This document shows, one piece after another, positions 1-10,348 of a DNA stretch of 64,000 bases. The position numbers and the translations under genes are program-made. The stretch's first letter is position 1. Every line of letters starts with the position of its first letter. The DNA is from Cephalotus follicularis (Eukaryota > Streptophyta > Magnoliopsida > Oxalidales > Cephalotaceae), in the NCBI GenBank assembly GCA_001972305.1, contig BDDD01002673.1, forward strand, positions 1 through 64,000. The letters run 5' to 3'. The notes under the pieces were generated by a model. That model had not been told where the DNA came from and did no database searches. It worked only from the letters and a program-made list of their open reading frames with translations.

Positions 1-93
1 ATGGTCAAGGTTCAATGGCAGTTTCACAGACCAGATGAAGCAACTTGGGAGCGTGAGGAGGACATCCGAGAACGCTACCCGCACTTATTCTAG
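1..93 (+). pseudogene. C-terminal end of Ty3/gypsy polyprotein (chromodomain-like tail)
   Basis: The frame from base 1 reads VKVQWQFHRPDEATWERE and ends ...RYPHLF followed by TAG at 91-93. This is the usual last stretch of the integrase or chromodomain tail in plant chromovirus-type Ty3/gypsy pol proteins, which helps target integration in nuclear chromatin. The start lies left of the window, so the ATG at 1 is internal and not a real start. A polypurine tract and an L1 LTR follow directly, so this is the 3' end of an element. The visible 30 codons are intact, but the state of the rest cannot be judged. Assignment to Tekay/Del-like chromoviruses is inference from the motif. Confidence 0.85.
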
Positions 94-126
94 ATTGATT
101 TTAATTTTGAGGACGAAATTCCTTGA

Positions 127-138
127 AGGTGGGGTGGA
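127..138 (+). other. Polypurine tract
   Basis: The G-rich purine run AGGTGGGGTGGA (one T interruption each side) lies immediately before the LTR start TGTAACGCCC at 139, where the plus-strand primer of a gypsy element is expected. Confidence 0.75.
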
Positions 139-331
139 TGTAACGCCCGAGATTTTCTTGTATTGTAATTTCATGATGTATTTTGTACTTTGGAATTGTG
201 AAATTAATAAGGGATGAATTTTTCGGATATTATGGTGTTTTTCCAAACTCTAATGATGAAGGAATTTGGATCAAATTGTCAAGGGAATGTCTAATGTGTG
301 TTTTGGTAAAAATGACACAGTTTTAAGGTTA

Positions 332-435
332 AAGCGCCGACTCCTACACTTGGAGCATCGACGCTTAAGCCGTTAAAATGCGCGTTTAAATACAACACAT
401 AAGCGCCGACGCTTGCATGTGACTATCGACGCTTT
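332..435 (+). repeat. Palindrome array, L1 LTR cluster a (GCGYCGACGC type)
   Basis: About four copies of AAGCGYCGACGCTT-like imperfect palindromes are present, for example AAGCGCCGACGCTT at 401-414 and CTATCGACGCTT near 423-434. They lie 190-300 bp from the LTR start. Confidence 0.85.
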
Positions 436-1209
436 GCGACGTGTTCTGCACATTCTTGACAGCAGATGAACGTGTCGCAGGGGAGGTCTTAACGGCCTTT
501 TACCATGTGTTTTGGGCAGACAATTAGGGACGTGGCCTGCATGCAAATTGTTGCCAGGTATACCTGCAACAGCAGGGCATGGGGAAAGGAAAGAACCTCT
601 GTCTGCATGGCCTGTATGGAGGGAGAAAGCAACACCTGTTGCACTGGTCTGCATGAAAGGGAAGAGTTAGTTTGTTGGTGTTGACAGAAGAAGAAACAAG
701 ACGTTTTGGCTTAAAAACACCTACTCCTCTCACCCTCCTTCCTGTTACAAGAACTAGACACTTGTTGAGAGGCTCTGTGAGTGGTAAAAGAGAGCAAGAG
801 AGCTTGGGAGAGGAGACAACCACCATTGTTGAGCAAGGAAGCTTGGAGCTTGCACACCAACTGCTAGGACAAACCAGGGAGCTTCCAAGCCGTACCTGGG
901 GACTCAAGTGATTTCGGGGAATACTAAAAGAGGTGGACTTTCAGCTTCTAACTTGAGGCCAGAGGTAGGGGAAGCCATGATTGTAGTTTCATGTTCAATA
1001 TTTAATGTTGTTCAGTGATATTCTTGCATGAAATTCATGGTTTAATAATCCGTTTTTGGTCACTGAAATGATGCCACCTTATACTGGATGTGTAATATGT
1101 TATTGCATGTCGTTTTACTGGGCTTATTACCTGTTGGAATGCATGTATTATGCTTAGAAATGTCACTGGTTAGCCATGTCGAGAGGTAGAGGACGATAAC
1201 TGGTTTAAA

Positions 1210-1406
1210 CCATCGACGCCTAAGTAATGACCGTCGACACTTTGTACTGTGAACTGCGTTTTATATACTGAAATACGCTTGAACGTCGACTCTTGAATGT
1301 ATAGATATCGACGCCCTGACTCTTAAAGCGCTGACGCTAAGGGGCTAAACGGCGACGCTTAAGGCTTATAAGCGTCGACGCCTGAGGATTAAACGCCGAC
1401 GCTTTA
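1210..1406 (+). repeat. Palindrome array, L1 LTR cluster b
   Basis: Eight six-base cores of NYCGAC type start at 1212, 1233, 1285, 1307, 1330, 1351, 1374 and 1395. Spacings are 21, 52, 22, 23, 21, 23 and 21 bp. Flanks tend to GC on both sides, often followed by TT or CT, so each unit approximates AAGCGTCGACGCTT. Confidence 0.9.
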
Positions 1407-1799
1407 GAGCAATGTTTGGACAATCCCTACCGTTTTGATGCCTAACGATCCCGGTTTCGCTTAGGGTGGATTAGAGCATTTGTATGCATCGCATATGTAT
1501 TGTTTTACTGCCTGTTCTTGACTGTTTGAGATTTGTTTATGATTTCTAAGTTATTACTTTAGAAATGCATATAAACTTCTATGTTGAGTACGGGAATATG
1601 AAATAAATGTTACTATATTTTCGAACATATTGAGAGAGTAATTTCCCACCCACTGGACTGTTTCAAAAGAATATTTTCTACTGAAAACATCTATTTTCAA
1701 ATGTTGTCACTTTTGGAAACATTTTGGAAAACAACTGCCTGTCATTTATGCATTCATATCATGACATGCATTATGTTGATCCTGAATTACTGTTATGAC

Positions 1800-1824
1800 T
1801 TAGCCGAGTGAGGACAAAGGCTAA
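1800..1824 (+). other. Conserved short hairpin near LTR 3' end
   Basis: TTAGCC (1800-1805) and GGCTAA (1819-1824) form a 6-bp stem around the 13-base loop GAGTGAGGACAAA. The same block occurs in other L1 and L2 LTRs (10324-10348, 40896-40920, 44686-44710) and, partly decayed, on the minus strand at 47139-47163 and 5566-5590. It is followed by CCCC, then a pyrimidine stretch and ACAG. The role is unknown. Confidence 0.7.
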
Positions 1825-2219
1825 CCCCCTACTTTACAGATTGATGCAATGGACTGTTGGATCGGCATGGACGAAGATCAAGCTATCATATTCTTGATTT
1901 TGTTTATCATCCTATTTTGTATTAAACCCATGTGGATTATGGTTTTCGGATGTGCCATCATTATGATATTGTTTCTGAAGGAATTTTATATTGTACTGTA
2001 ATTTACGCTCTGTTTTATGGGCGATTAACCTTTATGACCTGTATTTGGGTAGCGTGCGGTATGGGACGCACGTTACGAGTTTACGACTTATGTTTTGATA
2101 TGCTTCCGCAACTGTTGTACTTGGAAAAGTTTTAATTTCATGGTTTTTGCATGAGCTGTATTTCATGTTAATTGCCTTTACCGCTTTAATGTTGCGTTCT
2201 CTATGATCGGGGTGTGACA

Positions 2220-4679
2220 GTGATACTGAGAAGACTACTTTTTGGACCATATATGGACACTATGAGTTCTTGATATTACCGTTTGGATTGGCGAATGCCC
2301 CTGCAGCATTCATGTGTTTAATAAACCGGGTATTTCAACCGTATATGGATCAGTTTGTGGTGGACTTTCTAGACTACATTCTGATATATTCGGGGAGATT
2401 GAGGAGCATATGCAGCACCTGAGGAAGTGTTGCAAACTCCACGGACGGAAAGGTTGTTTGCCAAATTCAGTAAATGTGAATTTTGGTTGGATCATGTGAC
2501 TTTCCTTGGTCACAATGTGTCGAGTGAAGGATTATAGGTGGATCCTTCAAAGATTGAGAGTATTGTGGATTGGCCACAATCAAAGAATGTTACTGAAGTT
2601 CGTAGCTTCTTGGGATTGGCTGGCTATTATCGAAAGTTTATTGAAGGAATTTCGAAGATTGTGTGCAGTTGACCCAGTTGACTCAGAAGAAGTCAATCTT
2701 TGATTGGGATGATGCTTGTGATGCAAGCTTTCAAGAGTTGAAGAGTCGGTTGATTTTGGCTCCAGTGTTGGCATTACCTGAGGGTAATAAGGATCTATCT
2801 ATCGTGATGCTTCTGGGAAAGGCTTGGGATGTGTTCTCATGCAACGTAGTCACATAATTGCATACGCATCGAAGAAGTTGAAACCGTATGAGGAGAATTA
2901 TCCTGTACATGATCTTGAATTGGCTGCCATAGTGTTCACATTACAGAAGTGGAGACATTATCTTTATGGTGCTCAATTAGAGATATTTACTGACCACGGG
3001 AGCTTGAGGTATTTGTTTTCTCAGAAGGAACTGAACATGAGACAGAGGAGGTGGGTTGAATTCTTCAATGATTACAACTGCAATATTCAATACCACCCCT
3101 GAAAGGTAAATGTTGTTGTGGATGCACTAAGTCGTAAGGCAATGATTGCTGGTGTTATGGTTTCACAGTGGAAGCTATTGGAGGATTTTCAGTGATGAAA
3201 TCCGTTCATGGTTTCCAAAGGAGTTATTGTTGCGAATCTTAGAGCCCAACCAGAGCTTCTTAATCGCATTCTGAATGCACAGTTCAGTGACACAGAGTTG
3301 TGGAACCTCCATGAGAATATAGATCCTGACTCTGAGTTCTCCATTCATTCTAACAGTATATTGAGGTTCCGAGGGAGAGTATGTGTTCCGAATGATGAAG
3401 GTTTAAGAGATGAGTTGTTACAACAAGCTCATAAATCACAGTACAATGTTCATCCTGGTAGCTCTAAGATGTGGCGTGATATGAAGAGAAACTACTGGTG
3501 GAGTGGCATGAAGAGGGATATCGCCGAGTATGTGGCAAGATGTTTGACTTGTCAGAGAGTGAAGGCAGAACATTAGAAACCTACCTGATTGTTACAGTCC
3601 CTACCAGTGGTTGAATGGAAGTGGGAACATGTGACCGTGGACTTTGTGTCGGGGTTGCCGAGGTCACAGAATCGTCATGAGGTAGTGTGGATTATCGTGG
3701 ACAGACTCACTAAGTCTGATCACTTTCTTATGATGAACATGACCTATTCCATCGAGAAGTTAGCTCAACTATACATTCGAGAGATTGTAAGGTTACATGG
3801 AGTGCCGGTCAGTATTGTCTGTGACCGTGATACAAGGTTTACTTCAAGGTTCCGGAGGAAGTTCCAAGCAGCAATGGGAACGACCTTAAATTTTAGTGCT
3901 GCATTTCATCCACAGACTGATGGACAGTCTAAGCGTACCATGAAAACTCTAGAAGATATGCTCCGGGCTTGTGTGATTGATTTTACTGGGAGTTGGGAGG
4001 ATCATATTCCGCTTATTGAATTCTTGTACAACAATAATTATCATTCTAGTATTGGGATGGCTCCTTATGAAGCCTTATTCGGAAGGAAATGTAGATCTCC
4101 TATATGCTGGGATTAAGTGGGTGAAATACAGGTATTGAGACCAGACCTTGTTCAAGAAACTACTGATAAGGTCATGATAGTGAGGAAAAGGTTACTTGCT
4201 GTACAAAGTCAGCAAAAGAGTTATGCTGATAAAAGGAGAAGGAAGTTAGAGTTTGAGAAGGGAGATCATATTTTTAGGAGAATCTTGCCTTTGAAAGGGA
4301 TACACATGTTTTTCCAGAAGGGGAACTTAGCTCCACGGTACATCAGACCATACGAGATACTGTAGAGAGTTAGGGAAGTAGCATATCAGATTGCACTACC
4401 ACGAAACTTATCTAATGTGCACAATGTATTTCATGTTTCCATGTTTCGAAAATATGTACCTGATCCTCCTCATGTATTGAGCTACGATCCTGGTTTTATC
4501 AGTCACAGTCTATCATATGAAGAATGACAACGCAGATTTTGGACAGAAAGGAGAAAGTACTGAGGAATAAGACTATTCCTATGGTGAAGGTACTGTGGCG
4601 GTTTAACGGATTTGAGGAAGCTACGTGGGAACGTGAAGCTGAAATGATGGAAACATTCCCTCATTTGTTCAGAATGTAA
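2220..4679 (+). pseudogene. Decayed Ty3/gypsy pol: RT, RNase H, integrase, C-terminal domain (L2 element)
   Basis: RT sequence starts mid-domain (2220-2700: [16 protein letters not shown], then a frameshift near 2390). The YxDD-type box reads FLDY at about 2366-2377, so the second catalytic Asp is lost. RNase H follows at about 2780-3150 (ending near [15 protein letters not shown]). An HHCC zinc-binding region (about 3440-3570, ending CLTCQRVK) and the integrase core (about 3610-4116: [24 protein letters not shown], the three acidic DDE residues all visible) come next. Stops lie after the HHCC region and at 4114-4116 and 4363-4365. The C-terminal tail ends EATWEREAEM...HLF. The 5' part (gag, protease) lies left of the L1 insertion and outside the window. 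Confidence 0.93.
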
Positions 4680-4707
4680 AGGCAAAATTCAAGGACGAAT
4701 TTTCTAT

Positions 4708-4719
4708 AAGGAGGGGGAA
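4708..4719 (+). other. Polypurine tract of the L2 element
   Basis: AAGGAGGGGGAA lies directly before the LTR start TGTAGTAACC at 4720. Confidence 0.85.
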
Positions 4720-4910
4720 TGTAGTAACCACAAATTCGATTTAATGTATAATGTACAATGATAAATAAATTATGCATTGAATTGAAATTTATGTTTAATT
4801 ATCCCTTGACTCTAACCAATTATTGTATTTGAATTAAAGGATTGAAAGACTAATTGAAATAATTTGGAAGTTATTTGAAATAACATAGGTGGCTAAAATC
4901 TGACGCATAG

Positions 4911-5164
4911 ACGTCGACGCCAACGAAAGACGTCGACGCCATAAACCAGACAGGTATTGGAGGTGCTTTGAGCGTCAACGCTAAGTAATAGAGTTGACGC
5001 CAAGAACAAAGGGGTCGCACTGAAGGCTCTTTACCTTAAGACATTTATGCCAAGTTATGAGGTCGATGCCATCTAAGGGAACTAAGACATAAACGTTAAC
5101 GTGGTTCGTGGAGCCTGTTAGCGCCAAGAAGGATGGTCAATGTGTCAACGCCTAAGGTTGACGT
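4911..5164 (+). repeat. Palindrome array, L2 LTR cluster a (left part)
   Basis: It contains GACGTCGACGCC twice (around 4911-4921 and 4929-4940), then decayed units such as GCGTCAACGC, GTTGACGCC and GTCGATGCC. It is cut at 5164 by the L3 solo LTR and resumes GACGTTGACGCC at 8587. Confidence 0.85.
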
Positions 5165-6698
5165 TGTCACACCCCGTTTCCATCAGACAACAATTGGGTC
5201 ATAGCAATCAACACATAAAACAACTTATGCAAATTTACGATAAAATTTAAACCTTTCAAAACATAATATCTTGCGGAAGCATATAAAACATAAGCTGAAA
5301 CAACACATATCATGCATCCCATACTACATGATACTAATTGTTCAATAACAATACCCAACATCACTGTCGATTGCCCTCAAACGGAGCATGAGATAAAATT
5401 CGATACAAAATACATAAATCCATTAATTACAATATTCCAAATTAGACATTTCTCAATACATTGTTCACTCTAACATTATTCAAAGGAATATAAATCCCAT
5501 CTTCTCTTCGGCCGTCCGCGCTCAAGCAGCATCAACTCACTGCATCAATCTGAAATTGTGGGGGGTTGGCCTTTGTCCTCACTTGGTTAACTATAAATAC
5601 AATTCGGTTTCAATGATAATGCATGTCATGTATGAATGCACAGTGCTGTAGTACAGTATATATGATGGTATATACACATAAAGTATGTATATTCTCACAA
5701 CAGGTGCAACTCGCTAGGGCTACACCCCACAATAACAGGAAGACGTATCCACGAGGGACTAGTCACAGTAAAAAAATACGTCACAAAGGACAACACTCCG
5801 GTACAACCACGTCACAAAGGACAACAATCCAATCAGTCTTTTCATGGCAGACAATCAATACACTCAATACAAACAATTGTCCACGTTACTGGCACGACGG
5901 CGAGTAACAACACTCGGAACACAATAACGATACAAGCACGGCGACAAGTACCAACACTACCCCGCTAACGGCAACACTCACGATACTAGCACGGCGGCTA
6001 AGTACCAACATTACCCCGCTAGCGGCAACACTCAATCACAATCACGGTCACAATAACAGTACAATCACAGTGCAATCACAACACAAACCCGATGCAATCA
6101 CAACACTATCACAATCCAGTTCAAGCAAATTATAAAACAATTACTCGATCAAAATACATTTGTTCAATGCATCACAGTTCATTTCCAAAACGTTTAAAAG
6201 TATAAACATTTGCAACATATATATATATATTTGTCAATATATATATAACAATATGTTTCCCAACTAAATTATGCTTCATAAGATACTTGCAACGATACAT
6301 TTTCTTCAATCCACTTCAAGTAATTTATAGATATAAATACTGGAAACACATATGTATGTACTACATATACAACAATCATTCACAATCATTTTTCAAGTAA
6401 TTTTGATGTATCATAAAATACATGAAAACAATAAATTTCAATGTAAAACAAGTCGTTCGAATCACATTTAAACACACGAAAATACTCATTTTCGTATAAC
6501 AATTTCTCAATGCCCTGAAAACCACTTTTGCCATCCTTTTGGAAAACATATATTTCCATATAGCAATCATTTTAGTAAACCATTTATACACTTCCAAAAT
6601 GAAGAACACTTTATAAATCAGGTGATAGCTCAAACCACAATTTAATTCACAAGCGTATGCAATGCAAACAAATGCTCAAAACACAAACAGACCCTTTT

Positions 6699-7086
6699 GG
6701 CGTCAACAACTAACTCTAGGCGTCAACGTGTACAGCACCTTGTGCTCCAAAACGTAATTCATCCCTGTTGGCTTCAATGTGTACTCTCTACACGTCAACG
6801 TTTATATCAGTTCTCTTAGGCATTAACGTCTACTCTAGGCATCAACGTTCAATCCAGTCACTTAAGCGTCGCTGCTTAACTCTTAACATCGATGCTTATA
6901 TCCTTAAGCGTCAACGCTTTACCCCATTCGCGTAAGCGCTCTAGACCAAAAGTTCTAGGCATCGACTTCTATCTCCTTGGCATCGACGCTTTAAGGTAGG
7001 AACCTTAAGCATCAACGTTTCAAGCGTCGTTCCCTCACGTGTAATAGTAAAAAGTGTCAACGCTTCTCCTTTAAGCGTTGGCGGTT
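6699..7086 (-). repeat. Palindrome array in the L3 solo LTR
   Basis: More than ten GCGTCRACGC-like units appear, such as AAGCGTCAACGCTT near 6905-6918, many with TG or CA replacing CG. They occupy the position of cluster b in minus-strand orientation. Confidence 0.85.
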
Positions 7087-8191
7087 AAAGAAGACTAAAA
7101 GATCGTCTTCTTCAACTTGTTTCAATACCAGGGAATCAACATGCATAGTTACACATGCAATTCGATCCATAATCATTTCAATCACAATATGCAAGTCAGG
7201 TTAGCTACTCATAGCAACCCTAACACTAGTCACACCATTCACACACCAAGGGAAAATCATCCCAAAAAATGCATGCAATTCAATCCAACAGTCCAATCAA
7301 TCCATAACAACCATGCAATTCATGCATTTCATTAATGACCATACATCATTTTTGAACTCAAATATGTATGTATAAGCTTCCCCTACATGGATATCCAAGG
7401 TAGGAATCGTAGTAGCAACGGCACAGGCGAGTCATAGGTTCAATCATCGAACCTTTCCCAATAACCGTTGAAACGAATCTGGTTGTTGTCGATTGATCAA
7501 ATCCTCTGTACCAAATCCCATTGCCACTCACACTGCACATATAACACATTTCCATTATGCTTGGCACACAAACATTGCCGTCACCGAAACGCTGACCGGA
7601 TTCTGACCAACTCACCCAACTTTTGAAACACCCTTAAACGGGTTCCACATTGAGCGGTCTACACAGAACCGCTCAAGACTCACCGTGAATCTGTATCGAA
7701 TGCCGCGCCACGGCCGGCAGCGAGTTGTGACTCACTGAGTTGACTCCCTGGACCTCAACAAGTCCGATCGCCACCCAAAAACGCCACACAACCACCAGTC
7801 TAACACTTCACTACCTTAAACCGGCCAAGACTCGGCGCTAAACGCGCGGTCAAAGGCGGCAGCGAGTTAGGTTCCCTAAGTCAACTCGACGGTTCAAATC
7901 CGGCCGATTTCGGCCGAATGGCGCCTCAAAAGTGGTCAAAACGGGTAGAGCTAGCCAACTAGATGAAGACCGGCACCATCTCCGATGCTAACCGGCGGCG
8001 AAACGCATGGCAGAGGAGAAAACATCAGGGAAAGAGAAGAGAACAAGAAGGAAAAGGGGGAAGAGGAAGGAGGAGTTACAGTTGGATGGAGGTCCTGGGC
8101 TGACCGTCGTGCTCTCCCGGTCAGGTGGCTGGCTCAGGTGTCGTCTCCGGCCCCCTCTCTCCCTTTCTCTCCCGCTGTCTCTCCCACTGCA

Positions 8192-8209
8192 TCTCTCTCT
8201 CTCTCTCTC
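8192..8209 (+). repeat. (TC)n tract in the L3 LTR
   Basis: A run of TC dinucleotides, (GA)n in the sense of the LTR, lies about 380 bp from the LTR start. Similar tracts occur in families L5, L6 and L7. The small reading frames across 7985-8450 come from this low-complexity stretch and are not credible genes. Confidence 0.85.
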
Positions 8210-9168
8210 GCGTATTTCTTTTGGATGGGGGCATCATGCGCCCGTGTCTCTCTTTCTCTCCCTTATCAATTTCTTTTCCTCTGTCTTTTAATTCTTTAAG
8301 CTTCCTTCTTAGCATTTTATCCCCAAATATTGAGGTTTGGGTCCCGATTATTCCACGAATTGCGATATTAATTAATCCGATTGCCACGAAAATAATCGTA
8401 ATAATAATGCGGACACTTGGCTTTACTATCGCGCATCAAAAATAGGCTTTATTTATTTTTTGGGGCAACATAATTACGGCTTCAATGCGTAATGCCCTTT
8501 TATCACTCTGGGCATCTATCGGTTTTATTACAATCATACACGCACCAATTTCATAATAATTATTTATGAAATTCTGGGGCGCTATAGACGTTGACGCCTA
8601 AACTGTTAGTACAATAACACAAAAGCACTGACAGAAGACGTGTGAAAGGCATTTTCGCCAGTTCCCCATGCGCGCAGTGACAGAGAGAATAGAGAAAGGG
8701 AGCATGTGCGCGTCAGAGGGCAGGGAGAAAGGAGAGAGAGAGAGAGACACACTATTCCATAAAGGACACCTCTCATCTTCTTCTTGTGCCGTCACCGAGA
8801 GAGGGAAAGAAGGATAAAGAAAACATAGAGGATAAGAGAGAAAACGGGAAAGGAAGGAGAAGGGAGAGACCGCCTTCTCCATACTTGAACCAAAAACTTG
8901 GAAGCTCGAACCATGAGTGGAACCGAGGTTGGATTAGAACTACCGGACCGGACCTGGGGGCTTGAAAAGCTACTGGTCAAAGACTTGAAGAGGTGGACTC
9001 CAATTACTAACTTGGAATCAGAGGTAGGGTTTATGACATGTATATGAAGATATATCATGTATATTGTGTCATGGTAGCTCATTTGTGCTTACATATTGAT
9101 GTTAATGTTGAATCCATGCTTGCTTGGGTTGATTATTGACTCTATATACCTGTTTGCATTTGATTTTC

Positions 9169-9451
9169 GCCGACGCCAAAATATACACGTTAACACCTTA
9201 CTGAGATGACCGATAGTTTACTTGTTTGAGTTTAATTCTCGTCGACGCCAAGGAAGGATAACGTTAACGCTTAAAGCTACTGTTTTAGAAAATGTTGACG
9301 CCCATAGTTAGAGTTGACGCATAAGGTTCCTACCTTAACACGTCGACGCTAAAGAAAAGTGTTCACACTTAAGGTTTCTACCTTAATGTGTTGACGCCTA
9401 AGTGTAATGTTGACGCATATATAGACGTCAACACCTAAAATACACGTTAAC
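9169..9451 (+). repeat. Palindrome array, L2 LTR cluster b
   Basis: Cores GYYRAC start at 9169, 9189, 9241, 9263, 9294, 9313, 9342, 9361, 9390, 9409, 9427 and 9446. Spacings are 20, 52, 22, 31, 19, 29, 19, 29, 19, 18 and 19 bp. Many cores read GTTAAC, GTTGAC or GTCAAC, consistent with CpG decay of GTCGAC. The start pattern 20-52 matches the L1 cluster b pattern 21-52. Confidence 0.88.
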
Positions 9452-10323
9452 GCCATCCTGAACAAGTGGATATTCTGCTTTTTTTATGCTTGATTATATT
9501 GCTTACTAAATCCTTGAACTGATAGTGTTACTGTTCTGCAATTATATATTGCTATTGTTACTGTTATGGATATTGTATATCTATCAAAGTGTTTCATAAA
9601 GAATATTGTTCTAAAGTGATTTCAATGATTTCAATTATCGAATGCTATATGCATAATTTATGGTTTTCAACTACTGTTTTAAAGAAAACCTAGTGTTATT
9701 GAACTGATTTCTCCGAGTGAAAATTATTGAAGTGTTTTATTGTTTCTTAAATGAAACACAGTGCAGTGTTATTGTTCTCTTAAAAGGGAACTTAGTGAAG
9801 TGTTTTATTGTTTTCTCGAAGTGAGATTTTTATCGAAGTGTTTTACATTTTCTCAAAAGGAAACTATTATTACATTACATATTATATATGTAATATTGCT
9901 ATATCAAGTGTACTGTTTGTCTCTGATAGTGGCCGATGGTCTAGTGATCGGAGTGTATCACTAATTGCGACAGTGAGCCTAGGTACCAGGAATTGGCTAG
10001 AGCTTATTCACCAAGCTTATCTGCAACGCAGATCATGAGTGATTGCCCGCCAAGTGCCGATAATAAGTGTTTACCTTTTCTATCAACATCGGAGCGCATG
10101 GTGATAGTTAGGTGGTGCGTAGTCGGTGCTAGGAGTTCGCGACATGTGACACCCACCCAGTGGAGTCAGTATTTGTACCCTTGTGCAGTATTTTTAATAA
10201 GTGATTGATTGTAGCATTTGACATTGTTGCTTATATATATTGAATATATATATATATACTGTTTTTAAATAAACTATCATGCATGATTGCATACATATAT
10301 TCATTCTCATGCATATTTCCTGC

Positions 10324-10348
10324 TTAGCTGAGTGAGGACAAAGGCTAA
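10324..10348 (+). other. Conserved short hairpin near L2 LTR 3' end
   Basis: TTAGCT, a 13-base GAGTGAGGACAAA loop and GGCTAA, as in L1, about 310 bp before the LTR end. Confidence 0.65.

Larger units (their letters stand above)
139..2219 (+). mobile_element. 3' LTR of an L1-family Ty3/gypsy element
   Basis: It begins TGTAACGCCCGAG right after a polypurine tract and ends GGGTGTGACA, giving TG...CA ends and a length of 2081 bp. Two further copies occur in the window (42227-45200, and 46736-49466 on the minus strand) with the same ends and the same inner landmarks. It carries two GTCGAC-type palindrome arrays and a conserved TTAGCC/GGCTAA hairpin. The next five bases, GTGAT, should be the right-hand target duplication; its partner lies outside the window. 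The element interrupts the RT of another gypsy element that resumes at 2220. Confidence 0.92.
5165..8586 (-). mobile_element. Solo LTR, family L3, target duplication GACGT
   Basis: On the minus strand the unit starts TATAGCGCCCCAG (an expected TG is mutated to TA) and ends CGGGGTGTGACA. Direct repeats GACGT flank it at 5160-5164 and 8587-8591. No internal coding sequence lies between the ends, so it is a solo LTR of 3422 bp. Its 3' half (5165-7100) resembles L1, including landmark order. Its 5' half (7600-8300) has the TGAGTTGACTC module and CT/GA tract seen in L6 and L7. The insertion lies within the palindrome array of the host LTR. Confidence 0.9.

Noticed and set aside
524-911. Short open frames within the L1 LTR
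   Set aside because: No known motif, overlapping frames on both strands, and the LTR is non-coding in its other copies.
7985-8450. Overlapping small proteins rich in Ser/Leu or Arg/Glu
   Set aside because: They come from CT/GA low-complexity sequence in the L3 LTR and are open on both strands. The same applies to 20764-21064, 24428-24770, 26009-26467 and 41552-41905.
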